DNA from: an archaeon
GTDB lineage: Archaea > Nanobdellota > Nanobdellia > Woesearchaeales > GW2011-AR15
Assembly: GCA_018657065.1 (NCBI GenBank)
Contig: JABHXU010000009.1
Span: 1 to 64,000, forward strand
Length of the DNA stretch: 64,000 bases
Direction: 5' to 3'
Each line of letters begins with the position of its first letter. The stretch's first letter is position 1. A model generated the notes under the pieces. That model was not told where the DNA came from and did no database searches. It saw nothing but the letters and a program-made list of their open reading frames with translations. The position numbers and the translations under genes are program-made. Below are positions 18,320-26,241 of the stretch, one piece after another.

Positions 18320-18346
18320 CAAAGGGGCGCGAGGAACTGCGCATAA
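18320..18346 (+). repeat. GC-rich 27-bp element, copy 1 (hairpin followed by T run)
   Basis: CAAAGGGGCGCGAGGAACTG then CGCATAA. GCGC (18327-18330) can pair with GCGC (18339-18342) around an 8-nt loop; TTTTTTT follows at about 18350. It lies 45 nt after the stop of the plus-strand gene ending at 18275 and just past the end of the convergent permease gene. It matches copy 2 (20257-20283, opposite strand) at 25 of 27 positions, and both differences fall in the loop. Confidence 0.85.
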
Positions 18347-18354
18347 TTATTTTT

Positions 18355-20223
18355 TTAATTCTTAATTTTTTTCTTAGTCAAATAAATAACAAGAATTAAA
18401 GCAATAATAAAATAACTTAGTAGGTAAATAACTTCAGTTTTTATTGTAGGAACATTAAAAATGAGTATTTTTCTAAATGCTGAACTAGCTATTACATAAG
18501 GATTTTTCGCAGCTATACTTGCTGCTAATTTAGGCATTGTTTCTAGAGGAGTTACTGAATTACTAAATAAGAAAAATCCAAGAGCAACAAATGTTGTTGT
18601 AAGAATTGAAGACTGTTCATTTCTAATTAATAATGCAAATATCATACCTATTGAACTAAACAGTAATACAAGTAAAAGAATAATAAAAATTAAAGGCCCA
18701 AATTGACTTAATATATCAATATTAAAACTAAATTTAGCAACAAGTAATAAAATAACCACTTGAAATAAAACAACAAAAATATTAGTTATCATAAGTCCAA
18801 TTGTAAAAATTAATTTATTTACTGGAGTAATTAAATTTCTATAAAATGCTGTTGAATTAATTTCACCAAGTGTTACAATATTTGCAAATAAAATACTAAT
18901 AAAAATAATAATAATTGTTAACATTCCTGGAAACGCTATTTTTATATTTTCTACACCAGGTAATAAAGGTTCATAATTCTCCATTATTGGATTAACTAAT
19001 TGTTCTGCTAATTCTGGATTTAATTTACTTAAATCTGCTAAACTAGAATTTAGTTCTTTTTGAACTAAAAGCATGCTAGCGACACCAGAATTAATTTTTA
19101 AAATATATTCATCACTGGCTTTTATATCAGCGTCAATTAATTTTTTAACAGTATCTAAAAGAGAAACAGCCGTATCAAATTCAGTTTTTTGTTCATCAAT
19201 ATAATTAAAATACGTTGTTGTTGAGTTTTGTAATTTTGTTGCAGAGTTTCTAAATAAACTAATAGAATCTAAAGATAATTCTAAAATTAATCCAGTTGAT
19301 AAATCTGAACTTAAATCTTTTAAATCAATAGATTGGTTAAATTCTGGAATAGAAATTGACTCATTAATTAAACTAAAATTTAAATCACTTAAATTATAAT
19401 ATGAAATATTTGCACTAACAAATTCACCAATATTTGTTGTAAATGTTTTGTTTGAAATATAGATTTTTTGACTTGGATATGTTAATTTTAAAATTTTAAG
19501 ATTGTTTTCTAAAACTTCTAAATTATCAAAAACTAATTCCATTGAAGAATCAAATTCATTATATGATTTATTTATTTCAATACTCAAATTATCAAGTTTT
19601 ATTTGAATATTTTTTATTTTATTGTAACTAGGTTCAAATTCTTTTTGAATAACAATTAATTTTTCTTTTCTTAAAATTAAATCATTTTTGATCGAATCAC
19701 TTTCATTAATTATAAAAGCAATATCTTGGTTTTTATCATATAAATAAACAACCATATTTTCAATATTTTGAAATATTGTTGTTGCTGAATCTAAACTAAT
19801 TTTATCAGCCTGTACTCCAAAAAAATCTGAAATTGTCTCAACAATTTTATTTGACAAAGCTTTTTTTGAATTATCAAAATAAAATATAATTGTTCCTGTT
19901 GGAATGTCTCCAGTTGTCATAAATTCTTCACTAAATTCTAAACAAATATGAACTTTTTCTAAAGCCATATCATTAATACAAGATTCAGGATTTTCATAAG
20001 AGATTACATCAGCAAAATAACTAAAATTAGAAAATGCTGGTTCAAGAGTATTAAAATCAGAACTGATTGCTCCAATATTAACACTATGAATTCCTTCACC
20101 ACTGTAAGCAAAACCTATAAGTAAAATTAAAGCTAAAGGTCCAATAACAAGCATTAGAAGTGAAGAAATATTTCTAAATAAAATCTTAAAATTTTTTATT
20201 TGCTCAAATAATAATTGTTTCAT
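18355..20223 (-). CDS. ABC-2 type transporter permease
   Basis: 622 residues. One TM helix near the N-terminus (~15-38) is followed by a ~370-residue extracytoplasmic region rich in Asn and coiled-coil-like, then five or six C-terminal TM helices (~430-615). This is the ABC-2_membrane_3/YhgE-Pip layout of exporters or drug/lipid-efflux permeases. Paired with the ATPase gene at 20320 on the same strand (97 nt upstream). Substrate unknown. The gene is bracketed by inverted copies of the 27-bp GC-rich element. Confidence 0.85.
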   Translation of the reverse strand: MKQLLFEQIKNFKILFRNISSLLMLVIGPLALILLIGFAYSGEGIHSVNIGAISSDFNTLEPAFSNFSYFADVISYENPESCINDMALEKVHICLEFSEEFMTTGDIPTGTIIFYFDNSKKALSNKIVETISDFFGVQADKISLDSATTIFQNIENMVVYLYDKNQDIAFIINESDSIKNDLILRKEKLIVIQKEFEPSYNKIKNIQIKLDNLSIEINKSYNEFDSSMELVFDNLEVLENNLKILKLTYPSQKIYISNKTFTTNIGEFVSANISYYNLSDLNFSLINESISIPEFNQSIDLKDLSSDLSTGLILELSLDSISLFRNSATKLQNSTTTYFNYIDEQKTEFDTAVSLLDTVKKLIDADIKASDEYILKINSGVASMLLVQKELNSSLADLSKLNPELAEQLVNPIMENYEPLLPGVENIKIAFPGMLTIIIIFISILFANIVTLGEINSTAFYRNLITPVNKLIFTIGLMITNIFVVLFQVVILLLVAKFSFNIDILSQFGPLIFIILLLVLLFSSIGMIFALLIRNEQSSILTTTFVALGFFLFSNSVTPLETMPKLAASIAAKNPYVIASSAFRKILIFNVPTIKTEVIYLLSYFIIALILVIYLTKKKIKN

Positions 20224-20256
20224 TTTATTTTTGTTTTTCTGGTTTTTAAAATATTT

Positions 20257-20283
20257 TTATGCGCCGTTCCCCGCGCCCCTTTG
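20257..20283 (-). repeat. GC-rich 27-bp element, copy 2 (inverted)
   Basis: Read on the minus strand: CAAAGGGGCGCGGGGAACGG then CGCATAA. The GCGC stem is kept and the two changes relative to copy 1 lie in the loop. It sits ~37 nt after the ATPase stop, in the ATPase-permease spacer, and is followed by AAAAATATTTT. In a read-through transcript of both genes it could pair along its length with the complement of copy 1 downstream of the permease. Confidence 0.85.
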
Positions 20284-20319
20284 ATTTATGAATTAAAACA
20301 AATTCAATTAATTATATCT

Positions 20320-21024
20320 TTATTTAACAACTCTATCAAATTCTTTTCGTAAATCTACACCACGTTTAACAGTGACTGATTTAATTTTACCATTGTATAA
20401 AATTCCTGCTTTGTTACAGTTTTTTTCTAATTCAGAAAAAATATGTGATATAACTATTATTGTTTTACCTTCTTTACTAACTTCTTTAATAATTTTCCAA
20501 AATTGATCAACTAATTTAGGGTCTAGGCCAGTTGTGGGTTCATCTAAAATAAGTAATTCAGGATTATGAACAAGAGATATTGCAAAATCCAATCTTCGTT
20601 TCATTCCTCCTGAGATATTTTGTGCTAATTTGTCTTTTGAATCATATAAGTTTACAGATCTTAAAATTTTATTAATATGAACATCTAGATCTTTTTTATT
20701 CATTTGAACAGAATTTAAATTTGCATAATAATGCATATTTTCTTTAACTGTTAATTTATAATAAAAAGAATTTTCTTGAGTAGTAAGACCTGTTACTTTA
20801 AGTAAAAAATTTGAGTCTTTTAAAACTTCTTTTTCTTTAAAATAAATACTTCCTGATGTAGGTTTATAAATACCCATTAATACTTTCATTAAGGTTGATT
20901 TACCGGATCCAGATGGACCTATAATTCCAAAAATATCACCCTTACTAATTTTAAGATTAACATTATCTAAAATTTTTTTAGAACCAAAGGCTTTAGTTAT
21001 ATCTTTAAATTCAATTATATACAT
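20320..21024 (-). CDS. ABC transporter ATP-binding protein
   Basis: 234 residues, a typical single nucleotide-binding domain. Walker A GPSGSGKST (~residues 37-45), ABC signature NISGGMKRRLDFA, Walker B LLILDEPTTGLDP and the switch His in IVISH are all present, so the ATPase should be active. It powers the ABC-2 permease encoded next. A TTTATATA box sits ~25-30 nt before the ATG without a ribosome binding site. Confidence 0.92.
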   Translation of the reverse strand: MYIIEFKDITKAFGSKKILDNVNLKISKGDIFGIIGPSGSGKSTLMKVLMGIYKPTSGSIYFKEKEVLKDSNFLLKVTGLTTQENSFYYKLTVKENMHYYANLNSVQMNKKDLDVHINKILRSVNLYDSKDKLAQNISGGMKRRLDFAISLVHNPELLILDEPTTGLDPKLVDQFWKIIKEVSKEGKTIIVISHIFSELEKNCNKAGILYNGKIKSVTVKRGVDLRKEFDRVVK

Positions 21025-21069
21025 AAAAAAAGTTATTGGTAATAGGTATATAAAGATTATCTAGAAAGA

Positions 21070-21699
21070 TTAAGTTTTTAACAGGATCATAATTAAACAA
21101 TTTTCTTTTCCATACATTTTTGATTCATAGATTTCTCTTTTTACCTGTAAAACATTTAAATTATATTTTTGTCCAAACTCAGTTATTTCTTCTTTTGAGT
21201 ACGCTCTACTGTATATGTCTTGCTTATCGATTTTACAAATTAATTTACTTTCATCAAGTTTACCTTTTAATTCATTTAATGCAATGAAAAATAATCCATT
21301 AGGTTTTAGTGCTTTTGATATTTTTGAAATTGTAATTTCAAAATTTTTAGGATCTAAACATAACATAGAATAGCTTGAAATAATTCCATCAAATTCATTT
21401 TCATAATTAATATTTGTCATTGATATTTCTTTAAAATTTGCAGTAGGATTGTTTGATTTTGCATGTTTAATCATTTCCTTTGAAAAATCTATTCCTGTAA
21501 CATTAAAACCTCTGAATACTAATTCTGTTGTAACTGGAATTCCTGGACCACATCCTAAATCTAACACCTTGGCATTTTCTGGTAATTGATCACAAAATTC
21601 ATTAAATAGAACTAAATAATTTCCTTGGTTAAGATATGGCGAAGCAGTCCTAGCCCCAATTTTATTCCAAGATTTTTGATTTAATTTTATAATGTTCAT
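21070..21699 (-). CDS. SAM-dependent methyltransferase (class I)
   Basis: About 209 residues. Glycine motif I is VLDLGCGPGIPVT, then VTGIDFSKEMI (acidic end of strand 2), FDGIISSYSMLCLDP (motif post-I) and LKPNGLFFIAL. This is a Methyltransf_11/25-type fold; the substrate is not evident. ATG at 21699 is preferred because GGAGAT lies 5 nt upstream, overlapping the end of kae1; an in-frame TTG lies at 21711. Probably translationally coupled to kae1. Confidence 0.85.
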   Translation of the reverse strand: MNIIKLNQKSWNKIGARTASPYLNQGNYLVLFNEFCDQLPENAKVLDLGCGPGIPVTTELVFRGFNVTGIDFSKEMIKHAKSNNPTANFKEISMTNINYENEFDGIISSYSMLCLDPKNFEITISKISKALKPNGLFFIALNELKGKLDESKLICKIDKQDIYSRAYSKEEITEFGQKYNLNVLQVKREIYESKMYGKENCLIMILLKT

Positions 21700-21701
21700 T
21701 A

Positions 21702-22685
21702 TTATCTCCAAGTAACTTTTACATCATCAGTTCTTTCATAAGGTCTGATTGGAGAATTTACAACAGTTGTTTTAAGTCCAGCTTTATTCATAATTATTCC
21801 TAGCCAAGCAATCATAGCAGCATTATCTACTAAAAATTGGTTTTCAGGGCAGTAAAATTTTGCTTCACGTTCATCGCACATAATTTTACACATTTCTTGA
21901 AGTCTTTTATTACAAGCAACGCCTCCACCTAAAACTAATTCTTTTTTTTCTGTGTGAGCTAAAGCTCTTTCACTAATTTCAACAAGCATAGCAAAAACAG
22001 TTTCTTGCATAGAATAAGAAAGATCTTCAAGTGTGTATTTTTTTGAATTATATTTGGATTTTAAATTTGTTAAAAGTCCACCAAAATTAACATCCATTCC
22101 TTTAACATTATAGGGAAGTTCAATGTATTTTTTTCCTTTTTTAGCTAATTGTTCAATTTTTGGCCCACCTGGAAAACCTAGACCAGTAAACCGAGCAAAA
22201 CTATCAATAAAATTTCCTATACCAATGTCAAGAGTTTCTCCAAAAATTCTATATTTACCACCATCATATGCAATAACTTGAGTGTTAGCTCCTGAACAAT
22301 AAAGTAAAATTGGATCTTTAAATCCACTTGTCATTTTTCCTATTTCTAAATGAGCAATAGCATGATTTACACCAATTAATGGTTTTTTTAATTTTAAAGC
22401 AAGTGATTTAGCAACAGTTGTACCAACTCTTAGACAATGGCCTAGACCTGGAGCAATTGAAAATGCAATTAGATCAATATCTTTTAATTTTACCTTAGCA
22501 ATTTTTAAAGCTTTAATTATTAATTCATCACAAATATCAATATGATGTTCAGCAACTTTTACAGGAATAAGTCCACCAGTTTTAGTTGTAAAAAGTTTTC
22601 TTTCATTAGATAAAACTGTTTTATCATCTTTTACAATACTAATTCCAAAAGTATGCGCTGTTGATTCAATTCCTAAGCAGATCAT
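21702..22685 (-). CDS. kae1: tRNA N6-threonylcarbamoyladenosine synthase subunit Kae1 (TsaD)
   Basis: 327 residues from ATG 22685 (MICLGIESTAH), the usual archaeal start. A longer in-frame start at 22736 would add 17 non-conserved residues. Kae1 transfers threonylcarbamoyl to A37 of ANN-decoding tRNAs as the catalytic subunit of the KEOPS complex. The metal-binding HAIAH motif, GLGFPGGPKIE, LVLGGGVACN and the C-terminal DNAAMIAW are intact. No Bud32 kinase is fused here, although many euryarchaea have a Kae1-Bud32 fusion. Followed by the methyltransferase gene in the same transcription unit. Confidence 0.95.
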   Translation of the reverse strand: MICLGIESTAHTFGISIVKDDKTVLSNERKLFTTKTGGLIPVKVAEHHIDICDELIIKALKIAKVKLKDIDLIAFSIAPGLGHCLRVGTTVAKSLALKLKKPLIGVNHAIAHLEIGKMTSGFKDPILLYCSGANTQVIAYDGGKYRIFGETLDIGIGNFIDSFARFTGLGFPGGPKIEQLAKKGKKYIELPYNVKGMDVNFGGLLTNLKSKYNSKKYTLEDLSYSMQETVFAMLVEISERALAHTEKKELVLGGGVACNKRLQEMCKIMCDEREAKFYCPENQFLVDNAAMIAWLGIIMNKAGLKTTVVNSPIRPYERTDDVKVTWR

Positions 22686-22716
22686 AACTAGTGTGAATAA
22701 TAAAGAGTATAAAAGT

Positions 22717-23013
22717 TTATTTGATCTTTTTATCAAGGATTTTATAGAGTGTAAGAATCATATATGGAACAACTAAAAAAAACAAATATTCTTCTAAAGG
22801 TAAAATTCCTATTTTTATTCCTATAAGCATTGAATCACTAAAAGTCCAATGATTTCTATATACTGCGTAAGTATCCCAAATAGTTCCAATAATAAAAAAA
22901 ATTAATGGGATAATAATTCTTTCCTTTCGAGAGTGATATAAGTGAATATGAAGTTTGTATTCTAAAAAAAGTGTAATTAAAAATATACCAATTAAAATAA
23001 TTAGATACTCCAT
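22717..23013 (-). CDS. Lone lycopene cyclase-domain membrane protein
   Basis: 98 residues, three TM helices. The sequence carries the CarR/lycopene-cyclase-domain signature: WD in helix 2 (IIGTIWDTYA), a following W (HWTF), and LPLEEYLFFLVVPY. Known cyclases consist of two such domains, in one chain or as a heterodimer (CrtYc/CrtYd); a single copy could homodimerise or belong to a two-gene system. No other carotenoid gene is in the window. It lies 31 nt upstream of the kae1 ATG on the same strand. Confidence 0.75.
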   Translation of the reverse strand: MEYLIILIGIFLITLFLEYKLHIHLYHSRKERIIIPLIFFIIGTIWDTYAVYRNHWTFSDSMLIGIKIGILPLEEYLFFLVVPYMILTLYKILDKKIK

Positions 23014-23090
23014 GCATATTTTTTAAGTATTAAGATATATAAATTTTTTTACTATAAAATTAATATAGTAATGATAGTTTTATGTAAAAT

Positions 23091-23720
23091 ATGGATTCAG
23101 CAGATTTTTGGAAAGAATACCCAAAAGAACCCATCAAAACTAAACCAAATCAATTAGCAAAGAGAGTATATGAATTAACTAAAAACTTTCAAAGCAAAAA
23201 AATATTAGATATTGGTGTAGGAAGAAGTTTTGATCCGATTTTTTTTAATAAAGAAGGATATGATGTAACAGTTATAGATATTTCTCCAAATAGAATAAAA
23301 ACAATAAATGAAGAATTGAAGCTTCAAAGTATTTTAAATGTCAAAGTTATTTTAGAAGATGTTAGAAAAATTAATTTTCCAAATCAATCTTTTGATATTA
23401 TTTATGCTCATGCATCATTACATTATTTTAATGAAATTGAAACTTTAGAAGTAATTAATAATCTTTTTAAAATTTTAAGACCAAATGGAATGATTTTTAT
23501 TCAATGTAAATCTACGTCTGATTCTTTGTTTGGAAAAGGAAATAAACTATCCTCAAATATTTTTGAAAGCAATGGAAGGATTAGACATTTTTTTACAAAA
23601 GAATTCATGAAAAAGCTTCTAAATAAATTTAAGGTTTTAGAACTTGAAGAGATTGTTAGTGAATATATTGGTCATAAAGGAAGATCAGCTTATATAGCAG
23701 TAATTGCTAAGAAATTATAA
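23091..23720 (+). CDS. SAM-dependent methyltransferase (class I)
   Basis: 209 residues. Motif I is KILDIGVGRSFDP, with Val and Arg where most family members have GCG-x-G, followed by VTVIDISPNRI, FDIIYAHASLHYF and LRPNGMIFIQC. Methyltransf_11-like with an intact fold pattern; substrate unknown. The start follows a TATAAATTTTTTT region at a spacing typical here. Divergent from the lycopene-cyclase-domain gene. Confidence 0.82.
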   Translation: MDSADFWKEYPKEPIKTKPNQLAKRVYELTKNFQSKKILDIGVGRSFDPIFFNKEGYDVTVIDISPNRIKTINEELKLQSILNVKVILEDVRKINFPNQSFDIIYAHASLHYFNEIETLEVINNLFKILRPNGMIFIQCKSTSDSLFGKGNKLSSNIFESNGRIRHFFTKEFMKKLLNKFKVLELEEIVSEYIGHKGRSAYIAVIAKKL

Positions 23721-23745
23721 ATACTAGATTAACAAATTAATAATT

Positions 23746-23982
23746 ATGACATTAGATGTTATTGGTTTTTTTGGAATGAGTTTAATTCTGTTTGCATTTA
23801 TTATGAACCAAATTAAAAAATGGCATGAAGATGATTTAATCTATGATATATTTAATGCGGTAGGTGGAGTTATTATGGTTGTTTACGCATATTTAATCAA
23901 AGGTTATCCTTTTTTAGTATTAAATTTTATATGGGCTATTGTTTCAATTAGAGATGTAATTATTGGTTTAAAGAAACTTTAG
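23746..23982 (+). CDS. Small CBU_0592-like membrane protein
   Basis: 78 residues, three TM helices: IGFFGMSLILFAFIM, FNAVGGVIMVVYAYLI, FLVLNFIWAIVSI. The FNAVGG and LNFIWA spacing matches the CBU_0592 family of short membrane proteins, function unknown. 25 nt after the methyltransferase gene, with its own possible TATA (AAATACTAGATTAA). Convergent with the next gene at 1 nt distance. Confidence 0.65.
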   Translation: MTLDVIGFFGMSLILFAFIMNQIKKWHEDDLIYDIFNAVGGVIMVVYAYLIKGYPFLVLNFIWAIVSIRDVIIGLKKL

Positions 23983-23983
23983 G

Positions 23984-24535
23984 TTAAGAAAAACTTTTTC
24001 TAAAACTAATTGCAAAAAATATACTTACTATTGAAAATCCCATCATTGTGTAAAACAAATAATTAAATCCAAAATTATGTACTATAATACCACCTAAAAA
24101 TGCAGCTCCTGCCATGACAAAAGAACTAAGGGCAGAATTAAATCCCCAGTCTGAAGCATATTTTCCTTTTGTTAAAAAACTTGAATAAATTAAATTGTAT
24201 GATGGAGTTCCAAAGGATTCACCTAGAGCCATAATAATTTGAATTAAGTATAAATGAATTAAAGATGTTGCAAAGACATAACTAGTCCATCCAATAAGTC
24301 TGCAAATAAATCCTAAAATTAAAAAATAATCTGCATATTTTTGATGATTTTCATAATTTCTAATAATTAATGTTAAAATTCCTACAGTTAATATGTAAAA
24401 ACTCCATATACCTCCAACATGGTAAATTGCTGAATCAATTTTTTGAATAAATACAGCATACAAAGGTGAAAACATATTCATAGCAAATAAAAAAAAGGAA
24501 TTTACAAGGAGTAATTGTTTTAGTTGTTTTTTCAT
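23984..24535 (-). CDS. Half-size MFS-like transporter
   Basis: 183 residues and about six TM helices, half the size of a normal 12-TM major facilitator. FLFAMNMFSPLYAVFIQKI and GESFGTPSYNLIYSSF resemble the N-terminal half of MFS proteins. It overlaps the upstream NUDIX gene by 4 nt (ATGA), so it is translationally coupled and likely not simply truncated. It may work as a homodimer. No second half lies nearby. Confidence 0.7.
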   Translation of the reverse strand: MKKQLKQLLLVNSFFLFAMNMFSPLYAVFIQKIDSAIYHVGGIWSFYILTVGILTLIIRNYENHQKYADYFLILGFICRLIGWTSYVFATSLIHLYLIQIIMALGESFGTPSYNLIYSSFLTKGKYASDWGFNSALSSFVMAGAAFLGGIIVHNFGFNYLFYTMMGFSIVSIFFAISFRKSFS

Positions 24536-25110
24536 TTTTTAATTGATAAAATGTATTTTAATAAAACTCCAATAGTTCGATCTTCTTTAATTTGTCCATT
24601 TAGACACATTGTTTTAGTTTCTTCTAAAGATTTCCATACAGGTTCTATTTCTTCACCTTGTTCAAGTTTTTGTCCTGAAAGATTTTTTTCAAATTTATTT
24701 ACAATAAAGTAAAATAAATCCCATTCAATAGTTGCACCAGCTTTTGCTGTATGAATGTGTTTAAGTTCTTTAATTATATGTCCTGTTTCTTCTAAACATT
24801 CATTTTTAGCAGCTGACAAAGCAAACTTAAGTATATTTTTCCCAGAAGTTCTAGCCGCATTGTATTTTTCTAAAGAATTAAACACTTTTCCACCTGGAAG
24901 TCTATAATCATAATCTTCAAGTTCAGCTCTATATTCTTTTGTTAAAAGAATTTTATCTTCTTTAACTAAAATTAAACGAACACCTGGACACCTTCTTGCA
25001 ATTTCAAAATCAACTTTAATGTCACCTGAAATCATTGGTTTTTTTATAACTTCAAAATGTTTTCCTGAATATACAATTCTCTCAGGACCGTTTGGTAGAA
25101 ATTTAGACAT
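24532..25110 (-). CDS. NUDIX hydrolase (ADP-ribose pyrophosphatase-like)
   Basis: 192 residues. The NUDIX box is present but stretched: GG at LPGGKVF, then an insertion of about 15 residues, then ALSAAKNECLEETGHI, which carries the E-x-x-E-E metal ligands (NECLEETGH for the REUxEExGU core). Hydrolyses nucleoside diphosphates linked to another moiety; ADP-ribose-like substrates are likely from the overall length. Couples to the MFS-like gene by an ATGA overlap, suggesting a joint uptake/processing role. Confidence 0.85.
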   Translation of the reverse strand: MSKFLPNGPERIVYSGKHFEVIKKPMISGDIKVDFEIARRCPGVRLILVKEDKILLTKEYRAELEDYDYRLPGGKVFNSLEKYNAARTSGKNILKFALSAAKNECLEETGHIIKELKHIHTAKAGATIEWDLFYFIVNKFEKNLSGQKLEQGEEIEPVWKSLEETKTMCLNGQIKEDRTIGVLLKYILSIKK

Positions 25111-25174
25111 AGCTAAATATAAATTAGAGAGTTATAAATATTTTTCTGAGTCAAAATTGAAAAAAAATTCATAT

Positions 25175-26077
25175 CTAAGTCGAATCTTTATGATTATAAT
25201 GTGGAATTCCTTTTGAAATCACTCTAATTAAATTTAGCACGACAGGGTAGCTCATATTCAAATCCTCTTGCATATGATTTAGCATATTAAATTCGCCTTC
25301 AAATTGATCTGGTGAATTAAGTTCTCTATATTCACCATCTTGTTTTTGAATATATGTTTTTGAAACAAATTCTTGTTCTACAAGAGTATCAAGAACGGAA
25401 TCATCTTTAATAGTTTCAATTAGTTGTTTAATTTCATTGATTTTTTCTGCTTTAACTTGAAATCTGATATACAATTCATTATGAGTACTATCTGTAACAC
25501 TTTCACATGTTCGTGAGGAAAGTATTACTTCATAGACATATTCATCAGATGTTTGTGCTTCCATTAAATCAAAACCAGTACAATATAAGTAAACTTCGTT
25601 AAATAATTCTTTATATCTTGTAACACTAAGCATTACTGCATTTTGAGAAAAATTAAGATAAGCAAGATGCTCATTTTGTATGTTTTTATGTTCTTTAGTA
25701 GCAGCATGACCTGGATTTATTTTTTCATACCAGGGAGTGACATCAAGTTGTACCCAACTTTTTGTAATTGGATCTAATACTTCAATATAATTTTGAATAG
25801 ATCCAAATTCACTTTGAGTTGCAAAATATTTTACTTCAAATCCTTTCTCTTCAAGATCTTGTCCAAGTCTATAAGCTACTCTTGCACAGTCTGACGCATC
25901 AATAAATTCAGGGTTAAAAGCTAAGATACCTTCAGGATTTATTGGGTGGATGTATAATTCTAGATTAGGTGATAAAAATTCATTTCTAAAACCAAAAACC
26001 TCAACGCGTCTAACTAAGTCTAAATGATGTTCAAATTCTGCTTTGATGTCAGGATGTATGTCATCTAAAGTGACCAT
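25175..26077 (-). CDS. Unrecognised protein with a transglutaminase-like segment
   Basis: 300 residues, no TM. Residues ~60-125 have the order Cys in DCARVAYRLGQDL, an N-x-x-E-V strand (QNYIEVLDP), and a W-x-x-x-D-x-T-P-W motif (SWVQLDVTPWY). This resembles the Cys-His-Asp arrangement of transglutaminase-like domains, but the usual His before the IEV strand is absent (Asn/Gln there), so activity is doubtful. The rest is unassigned. A CTTAAATATAAG box lies ~27 nt before the ATG; leaderless start likely. Divergent from cdc6. Confidence 0.55.
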   Translation of the reverse strand: MVTLDDIHPDIKAEFEHHLDLVRRVEVFGFRNEFLSPNLELYIHPINPEGILAFNPEFIDASDCARVAYRLGQDLEEKGFEVKYFATQSEFGSIQNYIEVLDPITKSWVQLDVTPWYEKINPGHAATKEHKNIQNEHLAYLNFSQNAVMLSVTRYKELFNEVYLYCTGFDLMEAQTSDEYVYEVILSSRTCESVTDSTHNELYIRFQVKAEKINEIKQLIETIKDDSVLDTLVEQEFVSKTYIQKQDGEYRELNSPDQFEGEFNMLNHMQEDLNMSYPVVLNLIRVISKGIPHYNHKDST

Positions 26078-26241
26078 GAGGTGAGGGGAATTAGCTTATA
26101 TTTAAGAATATCTAGGTAAGAACTATTTTATTTTTTAAGTAGGTTAAATTAAATTTATTCTTAATTTTTCTAGTGATAATCCACTGGACATTTTCACGTC
26201 AGGTTTATAAAAGGTAGATTTAAATAATTAATTTGATTATA
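26078..26241. other. cdc6 upstream region with one ORB-like box
   Basis: No coding frame. The minus strand at 26180-26190 reads TGTCCAGTGGA; its TCCAGTGGA core equals that of archaeal origin-recognition boxes (TTCCAGTGGAAAC-like). It lies ~55 bp before cdc6, where archaeal origins commonly sit. Only one copy is seen and the flanks deviate (ATTATC rather than AAACGA), so an origin is possible but not established. TTTATAAAAG at 26204-26213 is the cdc6 TATA box. Confidence 0.3.

Noticed and set aside
20257-20283. GC-rich inverted repeats as ends of a transposon carrying the ABC permease
   Set aside because: There is no transposase or target-site duplication, and the permease belongs with the adjacent ATPase outside the repeats.
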